Source: Bog-159 sp049511415
GTDB taxonomy: Bacteria > Acidobacteriota > Terriglobia > Bryobacterales > Bryobacteraceae
Reading direction: 5' to 3'
Length of the DNA stretch: 64,000 bases
Assembly (NCBI GenBank): GCA_049511415.1
Contig: JBEKYC010000009.1
Location: forward strand, 62,001 to 126,000
The position numbers and the translations under genes are program-made. Under the pieces are notes generated by a model that was not told the DNA's origin, did no database searches, and saw only the letters and a program-made list of their open reading frames with translations. This document shows, piece after piece, positions 17,227 to 25,797 of this stretch (positions within the stretch are counted from its first letter, which is position 1; each line of letters begins with the position of its first letter).

Positions 17227-17502
17227 ATGTGTTGTCTCTCGTTGATTCTGGTTCTGTTGTTTCCACGCGTGATTCTGGTGGTCCTCTTTCTGCTTTCGAA
17301 CTATCTGCAACGCGCTTATCATAGCCTGCTGGTTCTGCTGATCGGTTTTATTTTCCTGCCGCTCACCACTTTGGCCTATGCCTGGATGGCGCATAATCGC
17401 ATGCCGCTGGAGGGCGCCAACCTGATCGTCCTGGTCGTCGCCGTAGTGCTGGATATCGGCGGCCTGGGCGGCGGTGAGTGGCGCCGCCGCAGCCGCTGGT
17501 GA
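17227..17502 (+). CDS. Small integral membrane protein
   Basis: A 91-residue protein, almost all hydrophobic, with three predicted helices (CLSLILVLLFPRVILVVLFLL; SLLVLLIGFIFLPLTTLAYAW; LIVLVVAVVLDIGGLG) and an Arg-rich end (EWRRRSRW). It starts 7 bases after the small helical protein and ends 4 bases before a convergent gene, with no room for a terminator. Function unknown. Confidence 0.75.
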   Translation: MCCLSLILVLLFPRVILVVLFLLSNYLQRAYHSLLVLLIGFIFLPLTTLAYAWMAHNRMPLEGANLIVLVVAVVLDIGGLGGGEWRRRSRW

Positions 17503-17506
17503 GGGG

Positions 17507-18502
17507 TTACAATTCTCCTAAAGCGGCGATCCGGCTTTCGACGATACGCGAGAACCCGGCCACTTCTTCCGGCGAATACCCGGCGGCGCGAAAGGCGTCT
17601 TCAATCTGCCTGTTGGACAGACGCGATAGCAGGTCTCCCATCCAACGGGCGTCAGCGCGCGGAATGTCCCTTCCGATCCAGCGCAGGGAAAGGCGCCGAA
17701 AGTAACCGCCCGGATGCACCAGCCATAACCACTCGGGCCGGGCCGGCGTGCCGAAATCCACTGTGGTCGCTGTATAGCGGCGTATGAATTTAGAACGAGT
17801 ATAGGATTGGAGATTTCCTTTTGCCTTGGATAACGGCCATGCGGGGCCGTCAGTGCCGAAGCTGGCGCCCAGGTCGCTGACCATATAGATCTGCGCATCG
17901 CCGGCCTGGTAAATCGAATTGTTGACATCCTTCAGGTCCCAGTTGTCCAAAAGGGCCATCATCACCCGCAATCCGTTCCATGCCCGCGTTCCCGAGAACG
18001 GATCCTGGCGCCATCGCCAGTCGCCAAGTTTCTTTTCGTCTTCGCGTTTCAGGCGCACGTTGTGCATGGAACCATCCGGGTTAATCAGCTTCTGGCCGCG
18101 ATGCAAGTGCGGCGGCATATTGGAAACCTGGAGATCCGGCAGGAAGTAATCTTCATTGGCCGAATAGCCCACGGCCCATATCAGCCGCGTGGCAACGGTT
18201 TCCGGACGCGCCTCCACGCCGAGTTTCACCTTCCACTTCACGCCATCGCTGTCGCGCACCGTGAACTTGGGATTCGTGCCGTTAAGATCCTCTTTGAGGA
18301 AGGTGTAAGGCCCCCGCGGTTGATGCGCGGCGCCACCCGGTCCGTGGAGAAGATCGCGCATCGCGATGTCCGCGGGATCGCGCCATAGCATTGCCGCGCC
18401 GGTCCCCGATTTCTCCGTATCCTGGCGATCGCGGGGTGCGCCAGCCAGCACCGCGCTAAGCCCCGTCACCGCCAGGCCAGTCATAAATGGGCGTATCTTC
18501 AC
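17507..18502 (-). CDS. Exported protein with possible FAM20/HipA-like kinase fold
   Basis: A 331-residue protein with a signal peptide (PFMTGLAVTGLSAVLAGAP). It is not a family I can name, but the order of motifs is kinase-like: KWKVKLGVEARPETVATRL (about 89-107; candidate ATP Lys and helix-C Glu), then MALLDNWDLKDVNN (182-195; candidate catalytic-loop Asp/Asn as in FAM20C GNMDRH or HipA), then YMVSDLGASFG (206-216; candidate metal-binding Asp like DFG/DNG). An exported kinase-like enzyme would be unusual, so this is a hypothesis. It is convergent with 17227-17502 and divergent from the PLD gene. Confidence 0.7.
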   Translation of the reverse strand: MKIRPFMTGLAVTGLSAVLAGAPRDRQDTEKSGTGAAMLWRDPADIAMRDLLHGPGGAAHQPRGPYTFLKEDLNGTNPKFTVRDSDGVKWKVKLGVEARPETVATRLIWAVGYSANEDYFLPDLQVSNMPPHLHRGQKLINPDGSMHNVRLKREDEKKLGDWRWRQDPFSGTRAWNGLRVMMALLDNWDLKDVNNSIYQAGDAQIYMVSDLGASFGTDGPAWPLSKAKGNLQSYTRSKFIRRYTATTVDFGTPARPEWLWLVHPGGYFRRLSLRWIGRDIPRADARWMGDLLSRLSNRQIEDAFRAAGYSPEEVAGFSRIVESRIAALGEL

Positions 18503-18582
18503 AGTTATTCCCCTCTGGCCAGTCGCGGCCGTGCGGACTGCACCTTAAATTGCAAGAACCATACCAGCGTGAGTAATCACCT

Positions 18583-19686
18583 ATGAAACTACTAATACAG
18601 CCCGGGGAAGGCGCCACATCATTGGTGAAAGCCATCAACGCGGCCAAGAGCAGCGTCGAAGTAGCCATCTTCCGTTTCGACCAACGCGAGATCGAAAAAG
18701 CCTTGACCCATGCCGTGGGCCGCGGAGTGTCCGTCCGCGCATTGATCGCCCATACCAACCGTGCCGGCGAGGACAATCTGCGGCGGCTGGAGATGCGGCT
18801 CTTGGCGGCCGGCGTCACCGTGGCCCGGACGGCGGACGATCTGCCGCGATACCACGGCAAGTTCATGATCGTGGACCGGCGTGAACTCTTTGTATTGGCC
18901 TTCAACCTCACCTATCAGGACATGGAGCACTGCCGCAGCTTCGGCATCGTCACGCGCAGCCCCGGATTGGTGCGCGAAGCCGCCCGGCTTTTCGACGCCG
19001 ACTCCAAGCGCGTTCCTTATGCGCCGGACGCGGATTTATTAGTGATCAGCCCGGTAAACGCCCGGCAGCAACTATCTTCTTTCATTCAGGGCGCCCGGAA
19101 ACAATTGCTCATTTATGACCCGAAGATCAGCGATTCAGGAATGTTCCGGCATCTGGAGGAACGCGCCCGCGCCGGTGTCGATATCCGGATCATCGGCAAG
19201 CTCACGCGTGAGAGTTCCCGCTTGGCCGTGCGCAAACTGCGGCCATGGCGCCTGCACACGCGTACCATGATCCGTGACGGCCAATGGGCATTTGTCGGCA
19301 GCCAAAGCCTGCGCGGACTTGAGCTGGATATGCGCCGCGAAGTGGGTATTATCTTCCGGGACAAGCAGGTTTTGAGTGAGTTAGTGAAGACGTTTCAAGA
19401 CGATTGGTCGGCCATCGAGCAAAACAAAGACTTGCCGGACCGTAAAGCCGCGCCCGCGCAGAAACTGGCCAGGGAAGTTGCCAAAGCCGTGGCTCGCGAA
19501 CTGCCCGCGGTGGCCCCGGTAGTCGACCAGGTGGTGAAGGAGTTGGCGGCCGACCCGGATGCCTTGCAACTCAATGCCGAGAACGTAGAAGAAACCGTAA
19601 ATGAGGCCGTGAGACAAGCGGTAAAAGAAGCCATCCAGGACGCAGTCGAGCAGGCCGCCGAGCAGACCGGCACGGGTATGGCTTGA
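18583..19686 (+). CDS. Phospholipase D-family protein with variant second HKD motif
   Basis: A 367-residue protein with two PLD repeats. The first active-site motif is intact: YHGKFMIVDRRELFV (HxK with downstream D) followed by AFNLTYQD. The second reads LHTRTMIRDGQWAFVGSQSLRG, where the Lys of HxK is replaced by Arg. Length and layout resemble cardiolipin-synthase-like or nuclease-like PLD proteins. After about residue 275 a long Ala/Glu/Val-rich helical tail (EVAKAVARELPAVAPVVDQV and onward) has no PLD counterpart and may mediate assembly. No signal peptide or N-terminal helices, so it is probably cytoplasmic. The Arg change may lower or alter activity. Confidence 0.85.
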   Translation: MKLLIQPGEGATSLVKAINAAKSSVEVAIFRFDQREIEKALTHAVGRGVSVRALIAHTNRAGEDNLRRLEMRLLAAGVTVARTADDLPRYHGKFMIVDRRELFVLAFNLTYQDMEHCRSFGIVTRSPGLVREAARLFDADSKRVPYAPDADLLVISPVNARQQLSSFIQGARKQLLIYDPKISDSGMFRHLEERARAGVDIRIIGKLTRESSRLAVRKLRPWRLHTRTMIRDGQWAFVGSQSLRGLELDMRREVGIIFRDKQVLSELVKTFQDDWSAIEQNKDLPDRKAAPAQKLAREVAKAVARELPAVAPVVDQVVKELAADPDALQLNAENVEETVNEAVRQAVKEAIQDAVEQAAEQTGTGMA

Positions 19687-19708
19687 TGTGTCGTCACCTG
19701 TTGCACGC

Positions 19709-19724
19709 GAGAGTGAGCACTCTC
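19709..19724. promoter_or_regulatory. Perfect inverted repeat, possible operator or short hairpin
   Basis: GAGAGTG-AG-CACTCTC is a 7-bp perfect inverted repeat with a 2-base centre, 22 bases after the PLD-family stop and about 200 bases before the LPQTG protein. The symmetry and size match TetR-type operators; no T-run follows, so an intrinsic terminator is unlikely. The rest of this 238-base gap shows no gene. Confidence 0.35.
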
Positions 19725-19924
19725 ACAACTGGGCGACTGAAACCGCACGCAATGCACACCAGGAACGGTAAAAACTACGCGCATGGGCGCGCAATTCTAT
19801 TGTCGCCGGATGGGCCTGAATAACTTACGGATTATGGCAAGCCGCATGCCTTATGAATCGCAGGAGGCTGTTTGGGCTAGGCCTGGATAGCATTCTGAGG
19901 AAGTAATGGAAAGGACGATTTATT

Positions 19925-20641
19925 ATGAAGCGTAATCTACTCACTCCTTCACGAACGGTGCTAGCTATGCTCTCCGGGCTAATCATGACAGCCGGCATCG
20001 TCGTAAGTACCGCGCGCGCGGATGAATGGGACAAACGGACCATACTTACAGTGAAAAATCAACCGATTCAGATCCGGGACACCGTGCTGGAGCCTGGCCA
20101 ATATGTGCTGCGGCTTCTGGACTCGCAGAGCGACCGCCATATCGTGCAGATCTTCAACAGCGACCAAACGCACATTATCAATACCGTCCTGGCAATCTCA
20201 GCGGAACGAATCGTGCCTACCGGCCGTACCCAGTTCACATTCTGGGAAACGCCTCCCGGAACCGCCAGAGCCATGCGGACCTGGTATTTTCCCGGCGATT
20301 TGATCGGCAACGAATTCCCATACCCGAAACACCTGCAGCAGATAGCCATGGCGGAGCCGGCGCCTAACCTGGCGCCTGCGCCGGAACCTGTGCCGGTAGA
20401 GGCAACTCCCGCTCCGGAGCCCGCTCCGGCAGAGCCTGCTCCCGCGGAGCTTGCGCCGGAACCGCAGACACCTGCGCAGACGCAACCCGAAGAACCGGCC
20501 TCGCCGCCTGCGCCTGCGGACCAGCAAACGCCGCCAACCCAACAGTTGCCGCAGACAGGTAGCTCGTACCCGCTCATCGGATTATCCGGCGCCATGCTGC
20601 TAAGCCTCTTTGGAGTGCTGCGTTTCAAGCGCTCCGCGTAG
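19925..20641 (+). CDS. Exported protein with Pro/Ala/Glu-rich stalk and LPQTG sorting-like tail
   Basis: A 238-residue protein: signal peptide (to about 33, ending ARADEW), a compact N-terminal domain (LTVKNQPIQIRDTVLEPGQYV, IVQIFNSDQTHIINTVLA, FTFWETPPGTARAMRTWYFP) that I recall as common in Acidobacteriota, then a stalk from about 142 to 210 of Pro, Ala and Glu repeats. The end is LPQTG, a hydrophobic helix (YPLIGLSGAMLLSLFGVL) and RFKRSA, the layout of a sortase signal. In a Gram-negative-type cell this may serve an exosortase-like or other C-terminal anchoring path. GGAAAGGA precedes the start. No sortase is encoded in the window. Confidence 0.85.
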   Translation: MKRNLLTPSRTVLAMLSGLIMTAGIVVSTARADEWDKRTILTVKNQPIQIRDTVLEPGQYVLRLLDSQSDRHIVQIFNSDQTHIINTVLAISAERIVPTGRTQFTFWETPPGTARAMRTWYFPGDLIGNEFPYPKHLQQIAMAEPAPNLAPAPEPVPVEATPAPEPAPAEPAPAELAPEPQTPAQTQPEEPASPPAPADQQTPPTQQLPQTGSSYPLIGLSGAMLLSLFGVLRFKRSA

Positions 20642-20679
20642 TATTGAGTTTAGATTAAAGATTGGGACGACCGACTTGT

Positions 20680-21624
20680 ATGAACCGGCGCGCGGCAATC
20701 CGAAAATTGATGGTTGCCGGCGCCGTTTCGTGTTTCCCGGGTATGTTCGCGCGCGAGCGCGACGACCCAGCCGATTTCACCATTCGTAGCGACGTCCGCC
20801 TGGTTCTGTTGGACGTCAGCGTCACGGACCGCGAAGCCGGATTCGTAACTGGCCTCTCCAAGGAAAATTTCCACGTAGCGGAAAACGGCGTACCGCAAGA
20901 CCTCACCGTGTTCGCCGACAACGATATCCCGGTGACGGTGGGTATTCTGGTCGATAACAGCCTCAGCATGTGGCCTAAGATGGCGGAGGTGATCTCCGCA
21001 TCGAGCACCTTTGTCCTGAGCAGCAATCCGCGGGACGAGATCTTTGTGCTCAACTTCAATGATACGGTGAAACGCGGCCTCCCCAAGGGCGTGCTGTTTA
21101 CGGACGATCTCAAACAACTGCGCGACGCCATTTTCCGCGGCTCTCCCGAAGGCCGCACGGCCCTGAACGACGCCGTCATCGACGGCTTGCAGCAACTGAC
21201 GCTCGGAAAGCGCGACAAGAAAACCCTCGTCTTAATCAGCGACGGCGGCGATAACGCGAGCCGCCACACGCATCTCGAGATGATGGAAGCCCTCGAGCGC
21301 GGTATCGCCACGATTTACACCATCGGCCTGTTCGAGTTCGAAGATCCCGACCGCAATCCCGGCGTGTTGAAGAAGTTGGCCAGGATCAGCGGTGGCCAAG
21401 CCTATTTCCCCGATCCAACCAAACCCAAAGAGCTCACCGAAGTGTGCCGCGGCATCGCGAAAGATATACGCACGCGTTATACCGTCGGTTATGCGCCCCT
21501 CGCCCAAAACGGCGGCGCGCTGCGGCGCATCCACGTTGACGTGTCCGTTCCGGGCCGGCACTTGACGGCCCGCACCCGCCTGAGTTATCGCTATGAGAGC
21601 GGCGCCGGCCAGGGTACTCAATAA
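20680..21624 (+). CDS. VWFA-domain protein of the acidobacterial type (TIGR03436-like)
   Basis: A 314-residue exported protein from ATG 20680 (a TTG at 20662 would add six residues). An Arg-rich leader (NRRAAIRKLMVAGAVSCFPG) suggests Tat or Sec export. SDVRLVLLDVSVTDREAGFVTGLSKENFHV is the typical opening of these proteins. The VWFA fold follows: MIDAS DNSLSM, a conserved Thr (EGRTALNDAVIDG) and LVLISDGGDN. Ends with RTRYTVGYAP. Such proteins bind ligands through a metal ion; the target is unknown. The family is strongly expanded in Acidobacteriota, which supports the host assignment. Confidence 0.9.
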   Translation: MNRRAAIRKLMVAGAVSCFPGMFARERDDPADFTIRSDVRLVLLDVSVTDREAGFVTGLSKENFHVAENGVPQDLTVFADNDIPVTVGILVDNSLSMWPKMAEVISASSTFVLSSNPRDEIFVLNFNDTVKRGLPKGVLFTDDLKQLRDAIFRGSPEGRTALNDAVIDGLQQLTLGKRDKKTLVLISDGGDNASRHTHLEMMEALERGIATIYTIGLFEFEDPDRNPGVLKKLARISGGQAYFPDPTKPKELTEVCRGIAKDIRTRYTVGYAPLAQNGGALRRIHVDVSVPGRHLTARTRLSYRYESGAGQGTQ

Positions 21625-21717
21625 CGTAAAGCGCGCCACGCCCCCACCGGAATCCGTGTAGTTTTTTCGCGCTGCCCGTGCGCGGAGTCTCCTCCTCTTG
21701 CGCAGCACATTCAACTT

Positions 21718-22047
21718 ATGGCGCTGGCAACCAACTTGGTCTGCGCGTCGGCGCTGGCGAATGCGGAGACTTATACCGGCCAGTTAATGGACGCGAATTG
21801 CGCCGCGCAGCAAGCCCGCGCTGCCTGCGCGCCCACGGATGCCACCACGGTATTCGCCCTGCAGGTCTCCGGCAAGACGTGGAAGCTGGACGCCGACGGC
21901 AACCAAAAGGCCGCCGATGCCCTAAAAGCCGGCAACGGAAGCGCCGACCGTGCCAAGGACCCCTCTGCATCTCTCGCCGTGACGGCGCGTGTCGAGGGCA
22001 CGGTGAGCGGCGATCAGATCAAAGTCGATTCCATCCAGATCCAGTAA
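21718..22047 (+). CDS. Small exported hypothetical protein
   Basis: A 109-residue protein with a short signal peptide (ALATNLVCASALANA). The mature part (ETYTGQLMDANCAAQQ, ATTVFALQVSGKTWKLDADG, ARVEGTVSGDQIKVDSIQI) forms a small all-beta, OB-like pattern with two or three Cys near the N-terminus. I recall similar short exported proteins in Solibacter relatives, but no function. It is followed by a good hairpin terminator, so it probably ends a transcript. Confidence 0.65.
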   Translation: MALATNLVCASALANAETYTGQLMDANCAAQQARAACAPTDATTVFALQVSGKTWKLDADGNQKAADALKAGNGSADRAKDPSASLAVTARVEGTVSGDQIKVDSIQIQ

Positions 22048-22055
22048 CGTTTGGG

Positions 22056-22083
22056 GAGCCGCCTGCACCGCGGCGGCTCTTTC
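22056..22083 (+). terminator. Intrinsic terminator after the small exported protein
   Basis: An 8-bp perfect stem GAGCCGCC/GGCGGCTC (22056-22063 with 22072-22079), an 8-base loop and a short TTT run, 9 bases after the stop codon. This is the clearest intrinsic terminator in the window. Confidence 0.65.
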
Positions 22084-22118
22084 CTGAGAACTTCCGCCGG
22101 CCGCAACACTAAGATTGC

Positions 22119-24659
22119 GTGCGCGACCCGCTCTTGCCTCCACTGGCTGCTTTTGCCTGCGGTATCTTAGCCGCCCGCCTGGCAAGCTTCCAAATCCACG
22201 AGCTACTGCTGGTGATCGCCGCATTTCTGTTGCTCGGCGCCATCGCGATCTGGCGGTCCGCGCGCGTATTGGCCGGCACGTGTGGTCTTTTGGGTTTCCT
22301 GTTTGCCGGCGCGTTGACGGATCTGGCGCATCGCCCTGACGATCGGCCGGAGTTGGACGCCGAAGGCCGGGAGCCGGTCATCCTAAGCGGCTGCGTGGTC
22401 GAGCCGCCCGCGCTATCCGAAGGCCGCGAGCGTTTTGTCCTCGAACTGGAGCCGGGCGCGCGCGTTCAGGTCACCGCCTATGCCCGCGAAGACCAGCCGC
22501 CGCCGGCGCTGCATTACGGCCAGCGCGTGGAGTTCGAAGCCCGCGTGCGCCGTCCCCGCAATTTCGGCAATCCCGGTTCCTTCGACTACCAACGCTATTT
22601 GGCGCGCCGCGACATCTACTGGACCGCTGCCGCCACCAGCACCGGCGTAACCATACTGCCCGGTCGTTGCGGTTCGCGCTTCACGGGAGCCATCATGGGG
22701 CTGCGCGTCATGGCTCTCGAGAGACTCGCGCAGCTCTACCCCGGCAAACCATACGAATCCGGCATGATGCAGGCCGTCATGATCGGCGAGACTTACCAGG
22801 TCGAGCGCGTCTGGACCGAGCAGTTCCGCAACACCGGCACTTTCCACGCGCTGGTGATATCTGGTACGCACACCGCGGCTTTGGCGGCGTTCCTTCTGCT
22901 AATCCTGCGCCTGTGCTTCATACGGCGCGAAGTGGCGTTGTTTCTCACGTCCGCGCTGCTATGGCTCTACGCCCTGGTGACCGGATGGGGATCGCCGTGC
23001 GTGCGTTGCGCGGCCGGATTTACGCTGTTTGCCGTCGCCGCCTGTCTGGCTCGCCGTCGCCGCGTGCTGAACATTCTGGCGGCCATTGCATTGGCTTTTC
23101 TGGCCCTCGACCCTGAGCAGTTATTCGAGGCCAGCTTTCAACTCACGTTCCTGGCTGTTGCATGCATCGGCGCGTTTGCAGTCCCGTTGCTCGAGCGAAC
23201 GTCGTATCCGCGCGTGCGCGCCCTGGCCGATCTGGCGGACCTCGGCCGCGATCTGCACCTGGCGCCCGCCATCGCGCAATTCCGCCTGGAGACGCGCCTG
23301 CTCGCCGAAACACTCCGCCTGTGGACCAAACTTCCCGAGCGCGCCGCCTGCCTGGCCATCACCATCCCCGCGCGCGTGCTGTTCTTCGTGTTTCAACTGG
23401 CGCTGGTCTCAGCCATTTTGCAGATCGGCCTGGCGCTCCCCATGGTCGAGTACTTCCACCGCATTGGATTCTCCGGCGTTTCGGCCAACACAATCGTGGT
23501 CCCGCTGATGTGCGCGGTGATTCCGGTCGGCTTCCTGGCGATCTTCACCGGTTGGCCCTGGCTGGCGCACATCGCCGCATGGCTTCTGGCGGCATCCCAT
23601 GCGGCCGTCAACTGGCACATGCGCTGGGAACCGAACTGGCGGATTCCCACGCCGCCCCTCTGGCTCGCCATTGCCATCGCCGCGGCCGTGATCCTGACGG
23701 CGCTGGCGCTCGGCGCCGGACGGGCTTGGTTCGTGGCAGCCTCGGCTACCGCCATGCTGCTCATCGCCATACTTCTCTGGCATCCCTTTCCGCCAGACAT
23801 AGCGCCGCATCGCCTGGAGATGACCGTGGTGGATGTCGGGCAAGGCGACAGCATCCTGCTCACCTTTCCGGACGGCAAAATCATGCTGGTGGATGGCGGC
23901 GGCATCCCCACCTTCGGCCATCACACGCGCGCGCAGATGGATATAGGCGAAGACGTCGTGTCGCCGTATTTGTGGGACCGATCCATCGGGCGTATCGACG
24001 TCATGGCTTGCACCCACGCGCATGCGGATCACATCGGCGGGTTGCCGGCGCTACTCGCCAATTTCCACGCGAAGGAGCTGTGGACCGGCGCGAATTCGGA
24101 TAACCCGGCGTGGTGCGCGCTGCGCGACAAGGCCCGGCAGGATGGCGTGCGCATCGTGCCGCTGCACCGTGGGCAGCGCTTCCAATATGGCGGCGCGGAT
24201 TTGCAGGTTTTGGCGCCCGCGCTGGACTACGTTCCCAGAGACCAGCCCCACAATAACGACTCGCTGGCCTTTCGTGTCACGTTTGGACGCCATTCGTTCC
24301 TGCTGTGCGGCGATATCGAGCGCCAGGTGGAAGCCGAACTGGTCGCCGAGGGGCTGCTGGCCAAGACCGACGTGCTCAAGGTCGCGCATCACGGCAGCAA
24401 AACTTCCAGCACTGCCGAGTTCCTGGACCTGGTGCATCCCGCTATCGCGGTAATGTCCGTGGGCGTCGAGAACTCTTACGGGCATCCGCATCCCAGCGTA
24501 GTCGAGCGCCTGGAGCAAGTTCCGGCCGGTGTGTTGCGCACGGATCTGGACGGGCTTGTCACCGTGCGCACGGATGGACGGCGTCTGGAGATGGACACCG
24601 GGCGCTGGTCCGGCGCCCTGGGCAGTGCGCCCGCGGCGGGTTTGCCGCGCGAGTTCTGA
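22119..24659 (+). CDS. comEC: ComEC/Rec2 DNA-uptake channel
   Basis: An 846-residue polytopic protein starting at GTG 22119. Order: two or three N-terminal helices, an OB-like DUF4131 region, the competence domain (FHALVISGTHTAALAAFLLL; the usual SGLH motif reads SGTH), many helices, and a C-terminal metallo-beta-lactamase domain with VDVGQGDSILL, CTHAHADHIGGLP (HxHxDH) and KVAHHGSKTS. This is the full domain set and length of ComEC, which carries single-stranded DNA across the inner membrane. It stands alone; no other competence gene is nearby. The downstream gene is convergent 13 bases away. Confidence 0.92.
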   Translation: MRDPLLPPLAAFACGILAARLASFQIHELLLVIAAFLLLGAIAIWRSARVLAGTCGLLGFLFAGALTDLAHRPDDRPELDAEGREPVILSGCVVEPPALSEGRERFVLELEPGARVQVTAYAREDQPPPALHYGQRVEFEARVRRPRNFGNPGSFDYQRYLARRDIYWTAAATSTGVTILPGRCGSRFTGAIMGLRVMALERLAQLYPGKPYESGMMQAVMIGETYQVERVWTEQFRNTGTFHALVISGTHTAALAAFLLLILRLCFIRREVALFLTSALLWLYALVTGWGSPCVRCAAGFTLFAVAACLARRRRVLNILAAIALAFLALDPEQLFEASFQLTFLAVACIGAFAVPLLERTSYPRVRALADLADLGRDLHLAPAIAQFRLETRLLAETLRLWTKLPERAACLAITIPARVLFFVFQLALVSAILQIGLALPMVEYFHRIGFSGVSANTIVVPLMCAVIPVGFLAIFTGWPWLAHIAAWLLAASHAAVNWHMRWEPNWRIPTPPLWLAIAIAAAVILTALALGAGRAWFVAASATAMLLIAILLWHPFPPDIAPHRLEMTVVDVGQGDSILLTFPDGKIMLVDGGGIPTFGHHTRAQMDIGEDVVSPYLWDRSIGRIDVMACTHAHADHIGGLPALLANFHAKELWTGANSDNPAWCALRDKARQDGVRIVPLHRGQRFQYGGADLQVLAPALDYVPRDQPHNNDSLAFRVTFGRHSFLLCGDIERQVEAELVAEGLLAKTDVLKVAHHGSKTSSTAEFLDLVHPAIAVMSVGVENSYGHPHPSVVERLEQVPAGVLRTDLDGLVTVRTDGRRLEMDTGRWSGALGSAPAAGLPREF

Positions 24660-24671
24660 GCCTCCGCCGGC

Positions 24672-25766
24672 TCAGTCCGATTCCGGCTCCGTCTCTTCCA
24701 CCAGCCGCTCTACGTGAATGCGGTAGATGGCAGGTTTACCGTCGCGGTCGCTTGCAAAGTAGATCTGCTGGCTGTCGGCGGAAAAAATCGGCGCCACCAT
24801 GGACGGATCGCTGGCGCGATGCTCGCATAGCGACAACTCGCGGCGGGCTACCCGCAGCAGGATCAGAATATATGGCGATGCCCGATTCTGGCTGGCGCCC
24901 ACAAAAACCGAGGTGTTCGCATTACATCCGAAGTGCGCAAACTGGCTGGTGCGCGCCACCAGCTTGTCGCTGTTCTGGTCCGGCGTACATTCGCGGATGG
25001 TGTGCAACTGCGCCGGATCTTCCGGGTAATTCAGGTACAGCACCGTGCGCCCATCCGGCGACCAGCGGGCCGGCCCGATACGGCCCTCGGCGAGCGGCAG
25101 CTTCCGGTTCTCGGTGCCATCCGAATTGACCAGCCACAGCGCCTGGTCCGCCTGCCGGTAGAGGATCTGCGCCCGGCGCGGCCGCGGCTGCGGGTGCGAC
25201 AAAACGAAGGGCGCTTCCACCACCGTGCGCGCCCCGCCTTTCTGCAGGCCGATCACCTGCAGGCGCGACGATCCGCCGCGGCTCTCGCCGGTCAGCGCCG
25301 TGCCTTCATCGGCTACGCTCAAACCCGCGCAACGCTCCCAGCCGTCCGCCACCGCGTAAACCTCGCGCGTGTGCAGATTGCCGAGCGTGGCCTGCAACAG
25401 CGCCCGCCCGTCGAAATAACAGAAGCTGTGTTCATCGGCGAGCAGAGCCACAGAGGCGGTGTCCAAACTCCCCGCTTCGGTGAGCCGCCGCGATTCGCCG
25501 TTATGCAGATCCATCCGGTAAGCCTGCGCCGACCCGCCGGCGTCACTGGCGTAAATCAGGAATCCGCCGCGCCGCCCCAGCGCGCGGTTGTAATAGGGCG
25601 GCAGCCAACTGGAATGCGCCGGCTCGGTCAGACGCAATACTTCGAATTCGGTAGCCGGATCGGTATAGCGATGCCACGCCGAAGGCACCAGCGAGCCCTT
25701 TTGCTCGGCCAGCATGCAGGGCGCCAGGCCTGAGATTACAAACGCGCGGCGTGTCCAGCCCCTCAT
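24672..25766 (-). CDS. Exported TolB/PD40-like propeller (oligogalacturonide-lyase-like)
   Basis: A 364-residue protein from ATG 25766, with an RR-type leader (RGWTRRAFVISGLAPCMLA). It contains WD40-like PD40 blades: GRRGGFLIYASDAGGSAQAY, RWSPDGRTVLYLNY, IFSADSQQIYFASDRDGKPA. The opening TDPATEFEVLRLTEPAHSSW recalls oligogalacturonide lyase propellers, but catalytic His residues are not confirmed. It sits on the minus strand ahead of the polysaccharide genes, 31 bases after the glycosyltransferase stop, and could act on extracellular sugar. Confidence 0.8.
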   Translation of the reverse strand: MRGWTRRAFVISGLAPCMLAEQKGSLVPSAWHRYTDPATEFEVLRLTEPAHSSWLPPYYNRALGRRGGFLIYASDAGGSAQAYRMDLHNGESRRLTEAGSLDTASVALLADEHSFCYFDGRALLQATLGNLHTREVYAVADGWERCAGLSVADEGTALTGESRGGSSRLQVIGLQKGGARTVVEAPFVLSHPQPRPRRAQILYRQADQALWLVNSDGTENRKLPLAEGRIGPARWSPDGRTVLYLNYPEDPAQLHTIRECTPDQNSDKLVARTSQFAHFGCNANTSVFVGASQNRASPYILILLRVARRELSLCEHRASDPSMVAPIFSADSQQIYFASDRDGKPAIYRIHVERLVEETEPESD

Positions 25767-25797
25767 AAAACGATGGTAGCATCGCGGGATCAAAAGC

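Noticed and set aside
19690..19924. A c-di-GMP or other riboswitch before the LPQTG protein
   Set aside because: The conserved cores were not found; only a short inverted repeat is present.
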